A stretch of DNA of 64,000 nucleotides. It comes from Paenibacillus sp. PL91 (GTDB lineage: Bacteria; Bacillota; Bacilli; Paenibacillales; Paenibacillaceae). Below, piece after piece: positions 25,639 through 34,206 of this stretch. The stretch covers positions 1 to 64,000 of the forward strand of contig NZ_JABBYG020000011.1 in NCBI RefSeq assembly GCF_012935325.2, given 5' to 3'. Numbering within the stretch: the stretch's first letter is position 1; each line of letters begins with the position of its first letter. Position numbers and translations under genes: made by a program. A model generated the notes under the pieces. The model did no database searches. It worked only from the letters and a program-made list of their open reading frames with translations, and was not told where the DNA came from.

Positions 25639-27825
25639 ATGAATATAAGGCCATTACAAAAGGTGATTCAATATGTGTGCAGCCCGCGAGGGGCGAAAAT
25701 AAGCTTGCTGTGCTGGGTGCTGCTGGCTATTGCGCTAAGCATGACGTCTCCCGGAGCGAAGGAATACGCGATAAGCGCTGGCGAAGGCAGCGCAAGCGGC
25801 AATAATCCGGCGCAGCAAGCGCAGCGGCTGCTTGATGAGCAATTCCCTTCGGCGGAAGGGCTGCCGGCGCTGCTCGTCTTTCATAACAAACAAACGATTA
25901 CGGCTGAGCAGCTGCAAAGCATTTCGGAACTTAGCGAGTGGCTATCTTCGGATTCGAAGCCCGCGAATATAGATAAAGCGCTGCCGTTTCATGCGCTGCC
26001 GGCTCCTGTGCAGGAGGAGCAGCTGTCAGAGGATCGTACGACTTTGCTGCTTCCGGTTACGCTGATGAAGCATACGGAATCGGATCAAGTGCTGGCAGAT
26101 CTCGATGCGATAAGAGAGAAGTGGAAGTTGGTCGGGGCTGCGGATGTCCAGCTTGAGCTGACGGGCCCGGCGGCGATCTCCGCCGATACGCTCACGCTCT
26201 TCCGCAATGCCGACGTCGTATTAATGCTCGCGACAGTCGTGCTTATTCTTGTGCTGCTGGTTGCGATCTACCGCTCACCGCTGCTTGCGATAATTCCGCT
26301 TGCGGCAGCCGGCCTTGTATACGCTGTTGTTGATCGGTTGATAGGACTTGCCGGCAAGGCAGGCTTATTCGTTATCGATAAGCAGTCGCTATCGATTATG
26401 ATGATTCTATTATTCGCTGTTATAACGGACTACTGCCTATTCGTATTTTCGCGTTATCGCGAAGAGCTGCTGGGAACGCAGAGCAAGCATGCCGCAATGG
26501 AATCAGCGATGAAGCATGTCTCAGAGCCGATTCTGTTCAGCGGAGGGACGGTGCTGCTAGCCATGCTGGCACTGTTTGCGGCTACCTTTCAGCCTTATCG
26601 CGGGTTTGCGCCCGTGTTTGCAGCGGCGGTGGCCGTTATCCTGCTGGCGGGTCTAACGCTTGTGCCGGCTGTGTTCGCGCTGCTTGGCCGCAAAGCGTTC
26701 TGGCCCTTCGTGCCGAAGGTGCAGACGCAACAAACGAGCAATCGCAATCGCCTATGGACAAAAATCGGCAACTTCGTAACGAGCAGGCCGAAGCGCGTTG
26801 CGGGCATTATGCTCATTATGCTGCTATTAGCTGCAATCAATGCCTTGGGGCTTAATTTCTCCTTCAACCTCATGAAATCATTTCCGGAGAAGCTGGGCTC
26901 CCGTCAAGGGTTCGAGCTGCTGGAGCAGCATTATCCGCCAGGCGAGCTTGCTCCCGTGACGCTGGTGGTGAACAATGCAGAGGATATTGGAGCCGACGCT
27001 TCGTTCGCTGGCAAGCTGCGCTCGTTGACGGAGGAATTGCAAGGGCAAGGGAAAATTGCTTCAGTAATTCCTGATTTGACGAAGCTGGATATCGTGCCGG
27101 AAGAGACTCTATCGATAGATAAGCGGTCGATGCGGCTGCAGTTGATTTTGAAGATGAATCCGTATGATGAGGCAGCTTTGGATGCTGTGGAAGAGTGGCA
27201 GAAGGAGAGCGATTCCATGCTTCGCGCTAACGGCTTTGATCCGGCGCGGCAGTCGCTTCAATTCGCCGGGCAAACCGCAGAGCAGGTTGATGTAAGGGCG
27301 ATGAACAAGCAGGATACGCTAGTCGTATTTGGTCTTATCACTTTGTTGATTACCATTATGCTTGCATGGCAGACGGGTTCGATCAAGCTTGCTTTGTGTA
27401 TGATGATCACGATTTTGTTATCCTATGCTGCGACGCTTGGTTTAAGCTGGGGCGTGTTCCATGCCTTGCTTGGGTATGAGACGATCAGCTATAGACTGCC
27501 GATGTACAGCTTTGTATTTATGGTCGCCTTGGGTGTCGATTACAACATCATGCTTGTCTCAAGAGTGCAAGAGGAAGCGGCTCGGCATCCATGGAAAAAG
27601 GCGATTCAGCTCGCGGTTGCTTCGACTGGCGGCGTGATTTCGTCGGCCGGCATTATACTCGCCGCGACATTCGCCGTACTTATGACCCAGCCGCTGCAGG
27701 AGCTGTTTCTATTCGGCTTCATGATGGCAGTAGGCATCTTAATAGATACATTCCTCGTCAGAGGGATGCTGCTGCCAGCCGTGATGACGGTGCTGCTTAA
27801 TCAGAAAAAGAATATACCGTCCTAA
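25639..27825 (+). CDS. MMPL/RND-family transporter
   Basis: 728 residues with two repeats, each an extracytoplasmic loop followed by a cluster of hydrophobic helices (TM1 near residue 20, clusters at ~185-350 and ~560-720), as in MMPL proteins that move lipids or hydrophobic compounds. ITDYCLFVFSRYREE in the first half and LGVDYNIMLVSRVQEE in the second carry the intramembrane acidic residues used for proton coupling. AGGAGG lies 8 nt before the ATG. It forms a set with the two-component genes, as in the B. subtilis ydfHI-ydfJ arrangement. Cargo unknown. Confidence 0.92.
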   Translation: MNIRPLQKVIQYVCSPRGAKISLLCWVLLAIALSMTSPGAKEYAISAGEGSASGNNPAQQAQRLLDEQFPSAEGLPALLVFHNKQTITAEQLQSISELSEWLSSDSKPANIDKALPFHALPAPVQEEQLSEDRTTLLLPVTLMKHTESDQVLADLDAIREKWKLVGAADVQLELTGPAAISADTLTLFRNADVVLMLATVVLILVLLVAIYRSPLLAIIPLAAAGLVYAVVDRLIGLAGKAGLFVIDKQSLSIMMILLFAVITDYCLFVFSRYREELLGTQSKHAAMESAMKHVSEPILFSGGTVLLAMLALFAATFQPYRGFAPVFAAAVAVILLAGLTLVPAVFALLGRKAFWPFVPKVQTQQTSNRNRLWTKIGNFVTSRPKRVAGIMLIMLLLAAINALGLNFSFNLMKSFPEKLGSRQGFELLEQHYPPGELAPVTLVVNNAEDIGADASFAGKLRSLTEELQGQGKIASVIPDLTKLDIVPEETLSIDKRSMRLQLILKMNPYDEAALDAVEEWQKESDSMLRANGFDPARQSLQFAGQTAEQVDVRAMNKQDTLVVFGLITLLITIMLAWQTGSIKLALCMMITILLSYAATLGLSWGVFHALLGYETISYRLPMYSFVFMVALGVDYNIMLVSRVQEEAARHPWKKAIQLAVASTGGVISSAGIILAATFAVLMTQPLQELFLFGFMMAVGILIDTFLVRGMLLPAVMTVLLNQKKNIPS

Positions 27826-27844
27826 CGGATTCGCTCAGCTTAAG

Positions 27845-27880
27845 AGAAAGCCCTATGTTTTATGGGGCTTTCTTTTTTTG
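27845..27880 (+). terminator. Terminator after the MMPL gene
   Basis: GAAAGCCC, loop, GGGGCTTTC, then seven T. Confidence 0.88.
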
Positions 27881-28394
27881 TCCGTTCGTGTCCTTTTTTA
27901 CGTTCAATAGCCATATCGCAATCCGCAGCCATAACTGTTAATGTAAAGGTGGAAGAAGAAAACGGGACTATGCTGATTTGATCCTTTTGCATGAAACGAG
28001 CTTATCTATGATCCGTGATCCATGATCCAAGATGTGCGGTGTGGCGTGGAGGTGAGAATGGTATGCCGTCTTTGCAGTAAATGTGATAGGGCATTTGCTG
28101 GCGAATGGTGTCATATTGTGTTACTTGGTGTTACCTTGTATCTACTCCTGTTGCCTGAAGGTGTTTCTATTGGCGGAGGATGGCTTGGTATGTCCGGGTG
28201 TCATTCACTTGCGCTGCAGGGAAGGATGCGGCAGATGACGGTATAAGCCCGATAGGATTAGCTAGAATTGGGGTTGCGTGAGCCGGATCGGCCGTAATAT
28301 AGTTTGCATATGTGAAGGCGTATTCTGGATAGAGTCTATAAGATAAGCAGCAAATGGATCATCCTATTCTTTACCTATAAATGGAGGTGCTTGT
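27881..28394. other. Intergenic region
   Basis: About 510 bases with no clear gene apart from a doubtful small frame (28058-28246). No riboswitch or repeat was recognised. The last 60 bases presumably hold the promoter of the reductase gene. Confidence 0.5.
28058..28246 (+). CDS. Possible small membrane peptide
   Basis: A 62-codon frame from ATG 28058 with GGAGG 5 nt upstream. It encodes a Cys-rich start (MVCRLCSKCDR) and one hydrophobic segment (IVLLGVTLYLLLLPEG). No family recognised. The ribosome site and the single segment are the only support, so it may be chance. Confidence 0.25.
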   Translation: MVCRLCSKCDRAFAGEWCHIVLLGVTLYLLLLPEGVSIGGGWLGMSGCHSLALQGRMRQMTV

Positions 28395-29381
28395 ATGTCA
28401 TCTTTTAGAGCGCTTGTCATCAATAAAATAGATAACGAAATGATTGCGGAAACGAAGCAAATGGTGGTCGGTGATCTGCCGGCTGGGGAACTGCTCATTC
28501 AAGTTGCGTATTCCAGCGTAAATTACAAGGATGCGTTAGCGTGCTCGGGAAATGGCGGCATTGTGAAGAGTTATCCATTTATACCGGGGATCGATTTGGC
28601 TGGTACGGTTGTTTCGAGTAAAAACGAGAATTTCCGAGCAGGGGATCAGGTGGTGGCAACGGGCTACGGTCTGGGAGTCAGCCATTTTGGCGGATATAGC
28701 GAATATGCCCGTATACCAGCAGAATGGGCGCTTAAGCTGCCGAGCGGTCTTTCGATGAAAGAAGCGATGATACTTGGGACAGCGGGCTTTACAGCAGCGT
28801 TATCCGTGTATGAGCTTCAGCATAACGGGGTTCGTCCGGAGGATGGGCCTATTCTGGTCACGGGAGCTACGGGAGGCGTAGGGAGCGTCGCTGCCGCAAT
28901 TGCTGCAAAGCTCGGCTACGAGGTGGCGGCGAGTACCGGAAAGCCGGATAAGCATCAATATTTGCTCGGTTTAGGCGTGAAGCGCATTCTCCCCAGGGAG
29001 GAGCTTGAGGTGGATTCGAAGCGGGCGCTGGATAGGCAGCTTTGGGCAGGCGCGATTGATTGTGTTGGAGGCAAGACGCTGTCATCGCTCCTTCCTCAAA
29101 TGCAATACGGCGGTGTTGTTGCAGCGAGCGGTTTGACAGGCGGATCGGAGCTTTCGATGACGGTATTTCCTTTTATCATTAGAGGGGTTCGGCTGATCGG
29201 CATTGATTCCGTCATGGCAGGCATGGAGGTACGGAAAAAGGTGTGGGAGCTGCTAGCCGGCGCTTATAAGCCGCATATGCTGGATGAGCTGTGCGAGGAA
29301 ATTGGGCTGGAACAGGTGAGCGAGCAGGTGGATATTCTTTTAGCAGGACGGTCAAAAGGCAGGAAGGTTGTTAAGCTCTAA
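28395..29381 (+). CDS. YhdH/AcuI-type NADPH quinone or acrylyl-CoA reductase
   Basis: 328-residue zinc-free medium-chain dehydrogenase/reductase of the YhdH/YhfP group. SSVNYKDALACSGNGGIVKSYP-type start and VTGATGGVGSVAA nucleotide-binding loop are present; zinc ligands of classical alcohol dehydrogenases are absent. Members reduce acryloyl-CoA or quinones with NADPH; the substrate here is unknown. ATGGAGGTGCTTGT precedes the ATG. An AraC gene starts 20 bases downstream. Confidence 0.89.
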   Translation: MSSFRALVINKIDNEMIAETKQMVVGDLPAGELLIQVAYSSVNYKDALACSGNGGIVKSYPFIPGIDLAGTVVSSKNENFRAGDQVVATGYGLGVSHFGGYSEYARIPAEWALKLPSGLSMKEAMILGTAGFTAALSVYELQHNGVRPEDGPILVTGATGGVGSVAAAIAAKLGYEVAASTGKPDKHQYLLGLGVKRILPREELEVDSKRALDRQLWAGAIDCVGGKTLSSLLPQMQYGGVVAASGLTGGSELSMTVFPFIIRGVRLIGIDSVMAGMEVRKKVWELLAGAYKPHMLDELCEEIGLEQVSEQVDILLAGRSKGRKVVKL

Positions 29382-29400
29382 AGGAAAGGGTTAGGCGAAT

Positions 29401-30198
29401 ATGGATTTTCAGCAGCTCAACATGCTTATACCTTGGCTAGAACGGGTTCATGTCTATCAAGCCTCGCAGCAGCTTATGCTTCAGGCGGGTCAGCATGCGC
29501 TTCTTATCGTGCGGCGCGGCCACATTACGGTGAAGACGGAGGGCGGCGTTGCTGTCGTCTGCTCGCAGGGATATGCCTGTCACCCCCTGCGGAGCGGGTA
29601 CAGCATCGAGGTGCCAAAGACGAGGGGAGCAGAGTACGGCGTTATTATCTATCGCATCATTCCAGAAGACAAACCATGGACGCTTGCTGGCCCGCTCAGT
29701 ACGTATAGCGAGATTAAAATTCATTACATGCTGGATGAAATGCTGCGAATAACGGAGCCGGAGTTAAGTGCTGCCGAGGAGGGGGACGAGGCACGGCGAT
29801 TTCGGCTGCGGCTTATGCTGGAGCGGATTTTGTACATTTATCTGTATGAGTCCGGGATGAAGAAGGAGGAGAAGTCGGCGGAGCAAGCGATCGAAGATAC
29901 GATTTCATATATGAATGAGCATTATATGCTGATGCTTTCGCTGCCGATGCTTGCGAATCGGGCCGGAATGAGCGAGGGGCATTTTACCGTCTTGTTCAAA
30001 AAATACACCGGCACGACGATGACAACTTATATGCGAAGGCTGAGAATCGAGAAAGCGAAGCAGCTTTTTCAGCAAACGGATTTGAATGCCAAGGATATTG
30101 CGCAAAAAGCAGGCTTCGCCGATTACTTTTATTTTAGCCGGATGTTCAAGAAGGAAGTGGGCTGCTCGCCGACGGAATTCAAAAAGAGCCTCTCATAA
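29401..30198 (+). CDS. AraC-family regulator of iron-siderophore uptake (Btr-like)
   Basis: 265 residues: N-terminal cupin-like sensor and C-terminal double helix-turn-helix (~165-265; LSLPMLANRAGMSEGHFTVLF and AQKAGFADYFYFSRMFKKE). It lies directly upstream of a siderophore importer with 22-bp-spaced direct repeats at its promoter, the arrangement of B. subtilis Btr, which activates feuABC when the siderophore is bound. Unlike Btr it has no fused substrate-binding domain. AAAGGG precedes the ATG. Confidence 0.87.
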   Translation: MDFQQLNMLIPWLERVHVYQASQQLMLQAGQHALLIVRRGHITVKTEGGVAVVCSQGYACHPLRSGYSIEVPKTRGAEYGVIIYRIIPEDKPWTLAGPLSTYSEIKIHYMLDEMLRITEPELSAAEEGDEARRFRLRLMLERILYIYLYESGMKKEEKSAEQAIEDTISYMNEHYMLMLSLPMLANRAGMSEGHFTVLFKKYTGTTMTTYMRRLRIEKAKQLFQQTDLNAKDIAQKAGFADYFYFSRMFKKEVGCSPTEFKKSLS

Positions 30199-30206
30199 AT
30201 CTAAAA

Positions 30207-30244
30207 ATAAGACATGTCCAATCTTAAGATAAGATATGTTCGAA
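30207..30244 (+). promoter_or_regulatory. AraC-type direct repeats before the siderophore importer
   Basis: ATAAGACATGTCCAAT (30207-30222) and ATAAGATATGTTCGAA (30229-30244) repeat with a 22-bp period, two helical turns. The second copy covers the -35 position relative to the -10 TAGAAT at 30260-30265, where an AraC activator would touch polymerase. The regulator at 29401 is the likely binder. Confidence 0.7.
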
Positions 30245-30270
30245 TGACGATGATCCCTTTAGAATGTAAA

Positions 30271-30285
30271 TGAGAATAATAATCA
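30271..30285 (+). promoter_or_regulatory. Fur box
   Basis: TGAGAAT-A-ATAATCA matches the 7-1-7 Fur site TGATAAT-N-ATTATCA with two differences. It lies over the expected transcription start of the siderophore importer, so iron-bound Fur would block transcription. Confidence 0.8.
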
Positions 30286-30312
30286 TATTCACTTCTAGGG
30301 GGAACAAGTATT

Positions 30313-31290
30313 ATGCTTCAAGGATTTAAGCGTGTACTCAGCTTCACTGCATTAAGTATTGTCCTACTGAGCCTTATCGCTTGCGGCAACGCAGCTAACA
30401 ATGATTCAAAGCCGGCATCGGAAGCGGGTCAAGCTACAGAAGCGCCTGCTAACGCACCAGCCGAGTCCAAAACGGTAATCGAGCATGCGCTTGGTAAGAT
30501 CGAGCTGGATAAAGCGCCGGAGCGTGTTATCGTATTGGAGTTCAGCTATACGGACGCGCTTATGACACTTGGCGTTCAGCCGGTTGGCGTAGCGGACGAC
30601 GATGATCCAAAGTTGTTCATGGACGTGGTAAAGGAGCAATTAAAGGATTATACTTCGATAGGCTCCCGTTATGAGCCGAACATTGAGCTTATTAGCTCAC
30701 TCAAGCCGGATCTGATTATTGCGGATTTGAATCATCACAAAACGGTATATGAACAGCTGAAAGCCATTGCGCCTACGCTTGTGCTGGATGATCATCAGGC
30801 GGATTATAATCAAATGCTGGAAAACTATAAAACCATCGCTAAGGCGATTGGTAAAGAGGCGGAAGGCGAGAAAAGGCTGGAGGAGCATGCGGCCAAAATG
30901 GCTGAAGCGAAGTCGAAAATCAAGGATGCAAGCTTGACCGTGCTTCCGGCAGTCGTAAATCCAAAAGGCTTCTATGCGCATTCTGATCATTCGTATACCG
31001 GATCATTCCTGGCAAGCCTGGGCTTTACCGATCCGGTGAAAAGCGATGATTCTTATCCGCAGCTAAGCCTGGAGCAGTTGGTTGAGACGAACCCGAAAGC
31101 GATTTTCCTGCTGCCGGCTACTGAAGAGACTATCATAAGCCAGTGGGAAGCGAACCCGCTTTGGAAGGAGCTGGATGCGGTAAAATCGGAGCATGTATTT
31201 ACAGTGGAAAGACGGAATTGGGCATTATCTCGCGGATTGCTTGGATCGGAGAAAATGGCCGAGGATATCGTTACCTATTTAGGGGAGTAA
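30313..31290 (+). CDS. Iron-siderophore ABC transporter substrate-binding lipoprotein
   Basis: 325-residue FecB/FeuA-type lipoprotein. Lipobox LIACG gives the acylated cysteine at residue 24; then the class III binding fold with ERVIVLEFSYTDALMTLGV near the start and ALSRGLLGSEKMAEDI near the end. It captures a ferric siderophore outside the cell for the two permeases that follow. TAGGGGG lies upstream of the ATG. No ATPase gene is in the cluster, so a shared ATPase elsewhere, such as a YusV/FhuC type, must serve it. Confidence 0.93.
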   Translation: MLQGFKRVLSFTALSIVLLSLIACGNAANNDSKPASEAGQATEAPANAPAESKTVIEHALGKIELDKAPERVIVLEFSYTDALMTLGVQPVGVADDDDPKLFMDVVKEQLKDYTSIGSRYEPNIELISSLKPDLIIADLNHHKTVYEQLKAIAPTLVLDDHQADYNQMLENYKTIAKAIGKEAEGEKRLEEHAAKMAEAKSKIKDASLTVLPAVVNPKGFYAHSDHSYTGSFLASLGFTDPVKSDDSYPQLSLEQLVETNPKAIFLLPATEETIISQWEANPLWKELDAVKSEHVFTVERRNWALSRGLLGSEKMAEDIVTYLGE

Positions 31291-31294
31291 CAGG

Positions 31295-32323
31295 ATGATT
31301 AAACTATCTAAGCTGCAGCAGCAGAACCGCAAGCCGGTTCTGCTCTTCCTTTTTTGCATATCGTTTATCATCTTAATGATGGGGTTTCTCGGCAGCTTGA
31401 AATGGGGGCAAGCGCATACCTCGTGGTCTACGCTTTGGGAGGCACTAACGTGGCAGGGACAGGATAAAGCGCATTTGTATATTCAAACGCTTCGCTTACC
31501 CCGAACGCTTACGGCTCTTCTCGTTGGCGTACAATTGGCGCTGGCAGGCCTGTTGACCCAGCTGATTACTAGAAATCCGCTCGCTTCGCCGCATTTGCTT
31601 GGCATTCATGCAGGCGCTTCTCTAGCGGTAGTAATCTCTTTACTTACATTTACAGGCATTACGTTGACCCATTCGGTATGGTTTGGATTTGTTGGCGCTG
31701 CCTTTGGCGCCTTTTTGGTTTGGCTGCTTGCGGGTACGCAGCAGAAGCAGCATGTTCAGCTGACGTTAGCAGGTATCGCTGTCTCGGTGCTGCTCTCCTC
31801 CTTGACGGAGGGGCTTACGATTTTGAATCAGCATTCCACAGACAGCATGCTGTTCTGGCTCGTTGGCTCCGTTGATCACGCCTCTTGGGTGGAGGTGCGA
31901 ACCCTATGGCCCTTTGCTGTTATCGGGCTTATTGTGTTTATGCTTATGATTCCATCGATTAAGCTGCTGGCGATGGATGATGCGGTTGCGATTGGATTAG
32001 GCGGACGCATTGTCGTGATTAAGGCGATATGTATGCTGCTCGTCATTATACTCGCAGGATCAGCGGTAGCCATTTGTGGGCCAATCGGCTTCATCGGGCT
32101 GATCGTTCCGCATATTGCCCGTGCGCTAGTCGGAGGAAGGCTCGTCCTTCTTGTGCCTTTAACGGCGATGCTTGGCGGCAGCCTGCTGCTCTATGCCGAT
32201 TTCATCAGCCGCTATATCGCCTTTCCCTATGAGTCGCCGGTCGGAATTGTGACGGCTGCAATCGGCGGCCCATTTTTTATTTATTTGGCGCGTAAAAAAG
32301 GAGGTGCCGGCCATGCTGCGTAA
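31295..32323 (+). CDS. FecCD-family siderophore permease 1
   Basis: 342-residue permease with about ten hydrophobic helices. Family motifs include RLPRTLTALLVGVQLALAG, RNPLASPHLLGI and GPIGFIGLIVPHIAR before the coupling helix. It pairs with the next permease as a heterodimer. Start four bases after the binding protein stop, with GGGGAG upstream. It overlaps the next frame slightly. Confidence 0.94.
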   Translation: MIKLSKLQQQNRKPVLLFLFCISFIILMMGFLGSLKWGQAHTSWSTLWEALTWQGQDKAHLYIQTLRLPRTLTALLVGVQLALAGLLTQLITRNPLASPHLLGIHAGASLAVVISLLTFTGITLTHSVWFGFVGAAFGAFLVWLLAGTQQKQHVQLTLAGIAVSVLLSSLTEGLTILNQHSTDSMLFWLVGSVDHASWVEVRTLWPFAVIGLIVFMLMIPSIKLLAMDDAVAIGLGGRIVVIKAICMLLVIILAGSAVAICGPIGFIGLIVPHIARALVGGRLVLLVPLTAMLGGSLLLYADFISRYIAFPYESPVGIVTAAIGGPFFIYLARKKGGAGHAA

Positions 32324-33296
32324 GAGCATGCCTCTTTTGATCGCCTTTGCGCTTCTCATTATGTTGTCTATACTATCCGTGCGGGTGGGTGCCATTTCGG
32401 TTCCCTTTCGCGAGCTATGGGAAAGCTTGGCGACAAAAGACGGCTCCTTCTCGTTTATTGTGCGGGAGTACCGGCTGCCGCGCATAGCCGTAGGCATTTT
32501 GGCGGGTTTCGGGCTGGCGGTGGCGGGCGTTATTCTGCAAAGCATCATACGCAATCCGTTGGCAAGCCCCGACGTCATTGGCATTACGAAGGGAGCGGGC
32601 TTCGCGGCAACCCTGGTCATCTTCGTATTTCCGGGAGCCCCAAGCTATGCGCTTCCCGCTGCGGCTTTTGCCGGTGCTCTTCTCGCATTCTTGCTGCTCT
32701 TGCTGCTCAGCAGGAGAATGACGCTGACGCCAGCTTCCTTCGCGCTCGTCGGCATTGCGATCGGCGCGATCTTCCAAGCGGGCATTCAATACATGCTCGT
32801 CAAAAATCCGTCGGACATTAATATGGCGCTGCTATGGATGTCGGGAAGCTTATGGGGACGCAGCTGGGACGAGGTGCTGATGCTATTGCCTTGGATTGTC
32901 GTATTGCTGCCAATCGTGTGGTGGAATTTCGCTAAGCTGAACATCTTTCAGCTAGGGGATGAAGGAAGTGCGGCACTTGGGCTTAGTCTTGCGAGGGATC
33001 GGCTGTGGCTGCTGCTGCTCGCGGTTGCACTTACGGCTATTTCAGTAGCGGCAGTGGGAGCAATCGGCTTTATTGGCTTGATTGCTCCACATACCGCGAG
33101 GCTATTGGTTGGAGGAAGGCATCAATGGCTTATTCCGCTAGCAGCGCTCATTGGGGCAGATATGATATTGCTAGGCGATTGCATTGGCCGCGTAATCATT
33201 ATCCCGCGAGAGGTATCTGTCGGGATTATGACCGCGATTATCGGAGCGCCCTATTTCGTATATTTATTGCGCCGTGCTCGATTGCGGAGCGGATAA
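32313..33296 (+). CDS. FecCD-family siderophore permease 2
   Basis: About 327 residues, same fold as the preceding permease (EYRLPRIAVGILAGFGLAVAG, RNPLASPDVIGITKG, GFIGLIAPHTARLL). ATG at 32313 is chosen because AAGGAGG lies 9 nt upstream; an in-frame GTG at 32304 is possible. Translation is coupled to permease 1 by an 11-base overlap. No ATPase follows. Confidence 0.94.
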   Translation: MLRKSMPLLIAFALLIMLSILSVRVGAISVPFRELWESLATKDGSFSFIVREYRLPRIAVGILAGFGLAVAGVILQSIIRNPLASPDVIGITKGAGFAATLVIFVFPGAPSYALPAAAFAGALLAFLLLLLLSRRMTLTPASFALVGIAIGAIFQAGIQYMLVKNPSDINMALLWMSGSLWGRSWDEVLMLLPWIVVLLPIVWWNFAKLNIFQLGDEGSAALGLSLARDRLWLLLLAVALTAISVAAVGAIGFIGLIAPHTARLLVGGRHQWLIPLAALIGADMILLGDCIGRVIIIPREVSVGIMTAIIGAPYFVYLLRRARLRSG

Positions 33297-33297
33297 T

Positions 33298-33325
33298 GCA
33301 GCTAGGCCCTAGGGAGGATAGCTGC
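33298..33325. terminator. Short hairpin between convergent ends
   Basis: GCAGCTA (33298-33304) pairs with TAGCTGC (33319-33325) between the permease stop and the end of the convergent DUF4395 gene. No long T run. Confidence 0.4.
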
Positions 33326-33747
33326 TAGCTTCTGTTTAATCTCCGCGCGCGGAATTGCTTGAACTGAAAATAGATGGTGCAGCCGATGCAAAAGCCGAGT
33401 ATAGCGGCTAGGGCAGCAGCCCCCATCATGCCAGCAAAAATATAACCAGCTACGGACCAGCCGAGCGTAAAGCTAAGCAGCGAACAGGTGAGGAACCCTA
33501 CACCAAGTGAGTTGTTGAAGCGTTGCAGCTCGGCTGCTTCTGTTTGAGCATTCGCAATCCGTTTTACGAGAAATGGACGTGCAACAATAATAAACAAATT
33601 TGCTTTCGGTCCGAAGATCAATCCAGCCACCTGAACAATCCAAAGCGCAGCGATGAGCCAAGGCAATTGCAAGATAATCGCAAGGAGCAGAACGGCAACG
33701 ATACCGGCTTGATTGCTGCGAACGTACGGAATCGGAATCTCTTTCAT
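33325..33747 (-). CDS. DUF4395 family membrane protein
   Basis: 140 residues with four hydrophobic segments. Matches the DUF4395 pattern: N-terminal IPIPYVRSNQAGIVAVLLL, central FGPKANLF, and C-terminal GFCIGCTIYFQFKQ with two cysteines near the last helix. Function unknown; often found near redox or thiosulfate-type proteins. GGAAAG lies upstream of the ATG. Confidence 0.82.
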   Translation of the reverse strand: MKEIPIPYVRSNQAGIVAVLLLAIILQLPWLIAALWIVQVAGLIFGPKANLFIIVARPFLVKRIANAQTEAAELQRFNNSLGVGFLTCSLLSFTLGWSVAGYIFAGMMGAAALAAILGFCIGCTIYFQFKQFRARRLNRS

Positions 33748-34206
33748 TTATCTAAACCAACTTTCCTTATTGGATTTTGTTAATTTAATAGTAGTGAATG
33801 TATGGTTATTTGGCAATAGATGATGGGAATTTCGATCTAAGAATGGAATTCGGATATGTTTACAGCAAAAAATATAATAAGTAAACTTTCGACAATATTC
33901 TATTATTTTCCGTCTTCATATATAATAGGTTTATATAACTTTAGAACTAATTTCACATCGTAAGAGGTAGGTTTAAAGCTTCAAAATTGCATAGCGTGCT
34001 GGAGATTATCCCTCTCTTACTGCATGCTTTCAAGAAATTCTATCACCTCCGATTGGTCTATCCCAGCAAGTGGCTTGAAGCCTGTACTTAACAATATGAG
34101 CAAGGAACGATATGATGCATCCCAGCCTCCGATCATTTTTCGATCGGGTTCCTGGAATTAGGAAATCGCGATACAAAGCAGGGCAGCGAAAGCGAGAGGT
34201 GATATT
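33748..34206 (+). other. Upstream region of the adenylate cyclase operon
   Basis: About 460 bases with no gene. The first 200 bases are AT-rich and include a TATAAT-like element near 33920. The rest can form hairpins, for example CCGATC-ATTTTTC-GATCGG near 34130, but no known riboswitch was recognised. A long structured leader is possible. Confidence 0.45.
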
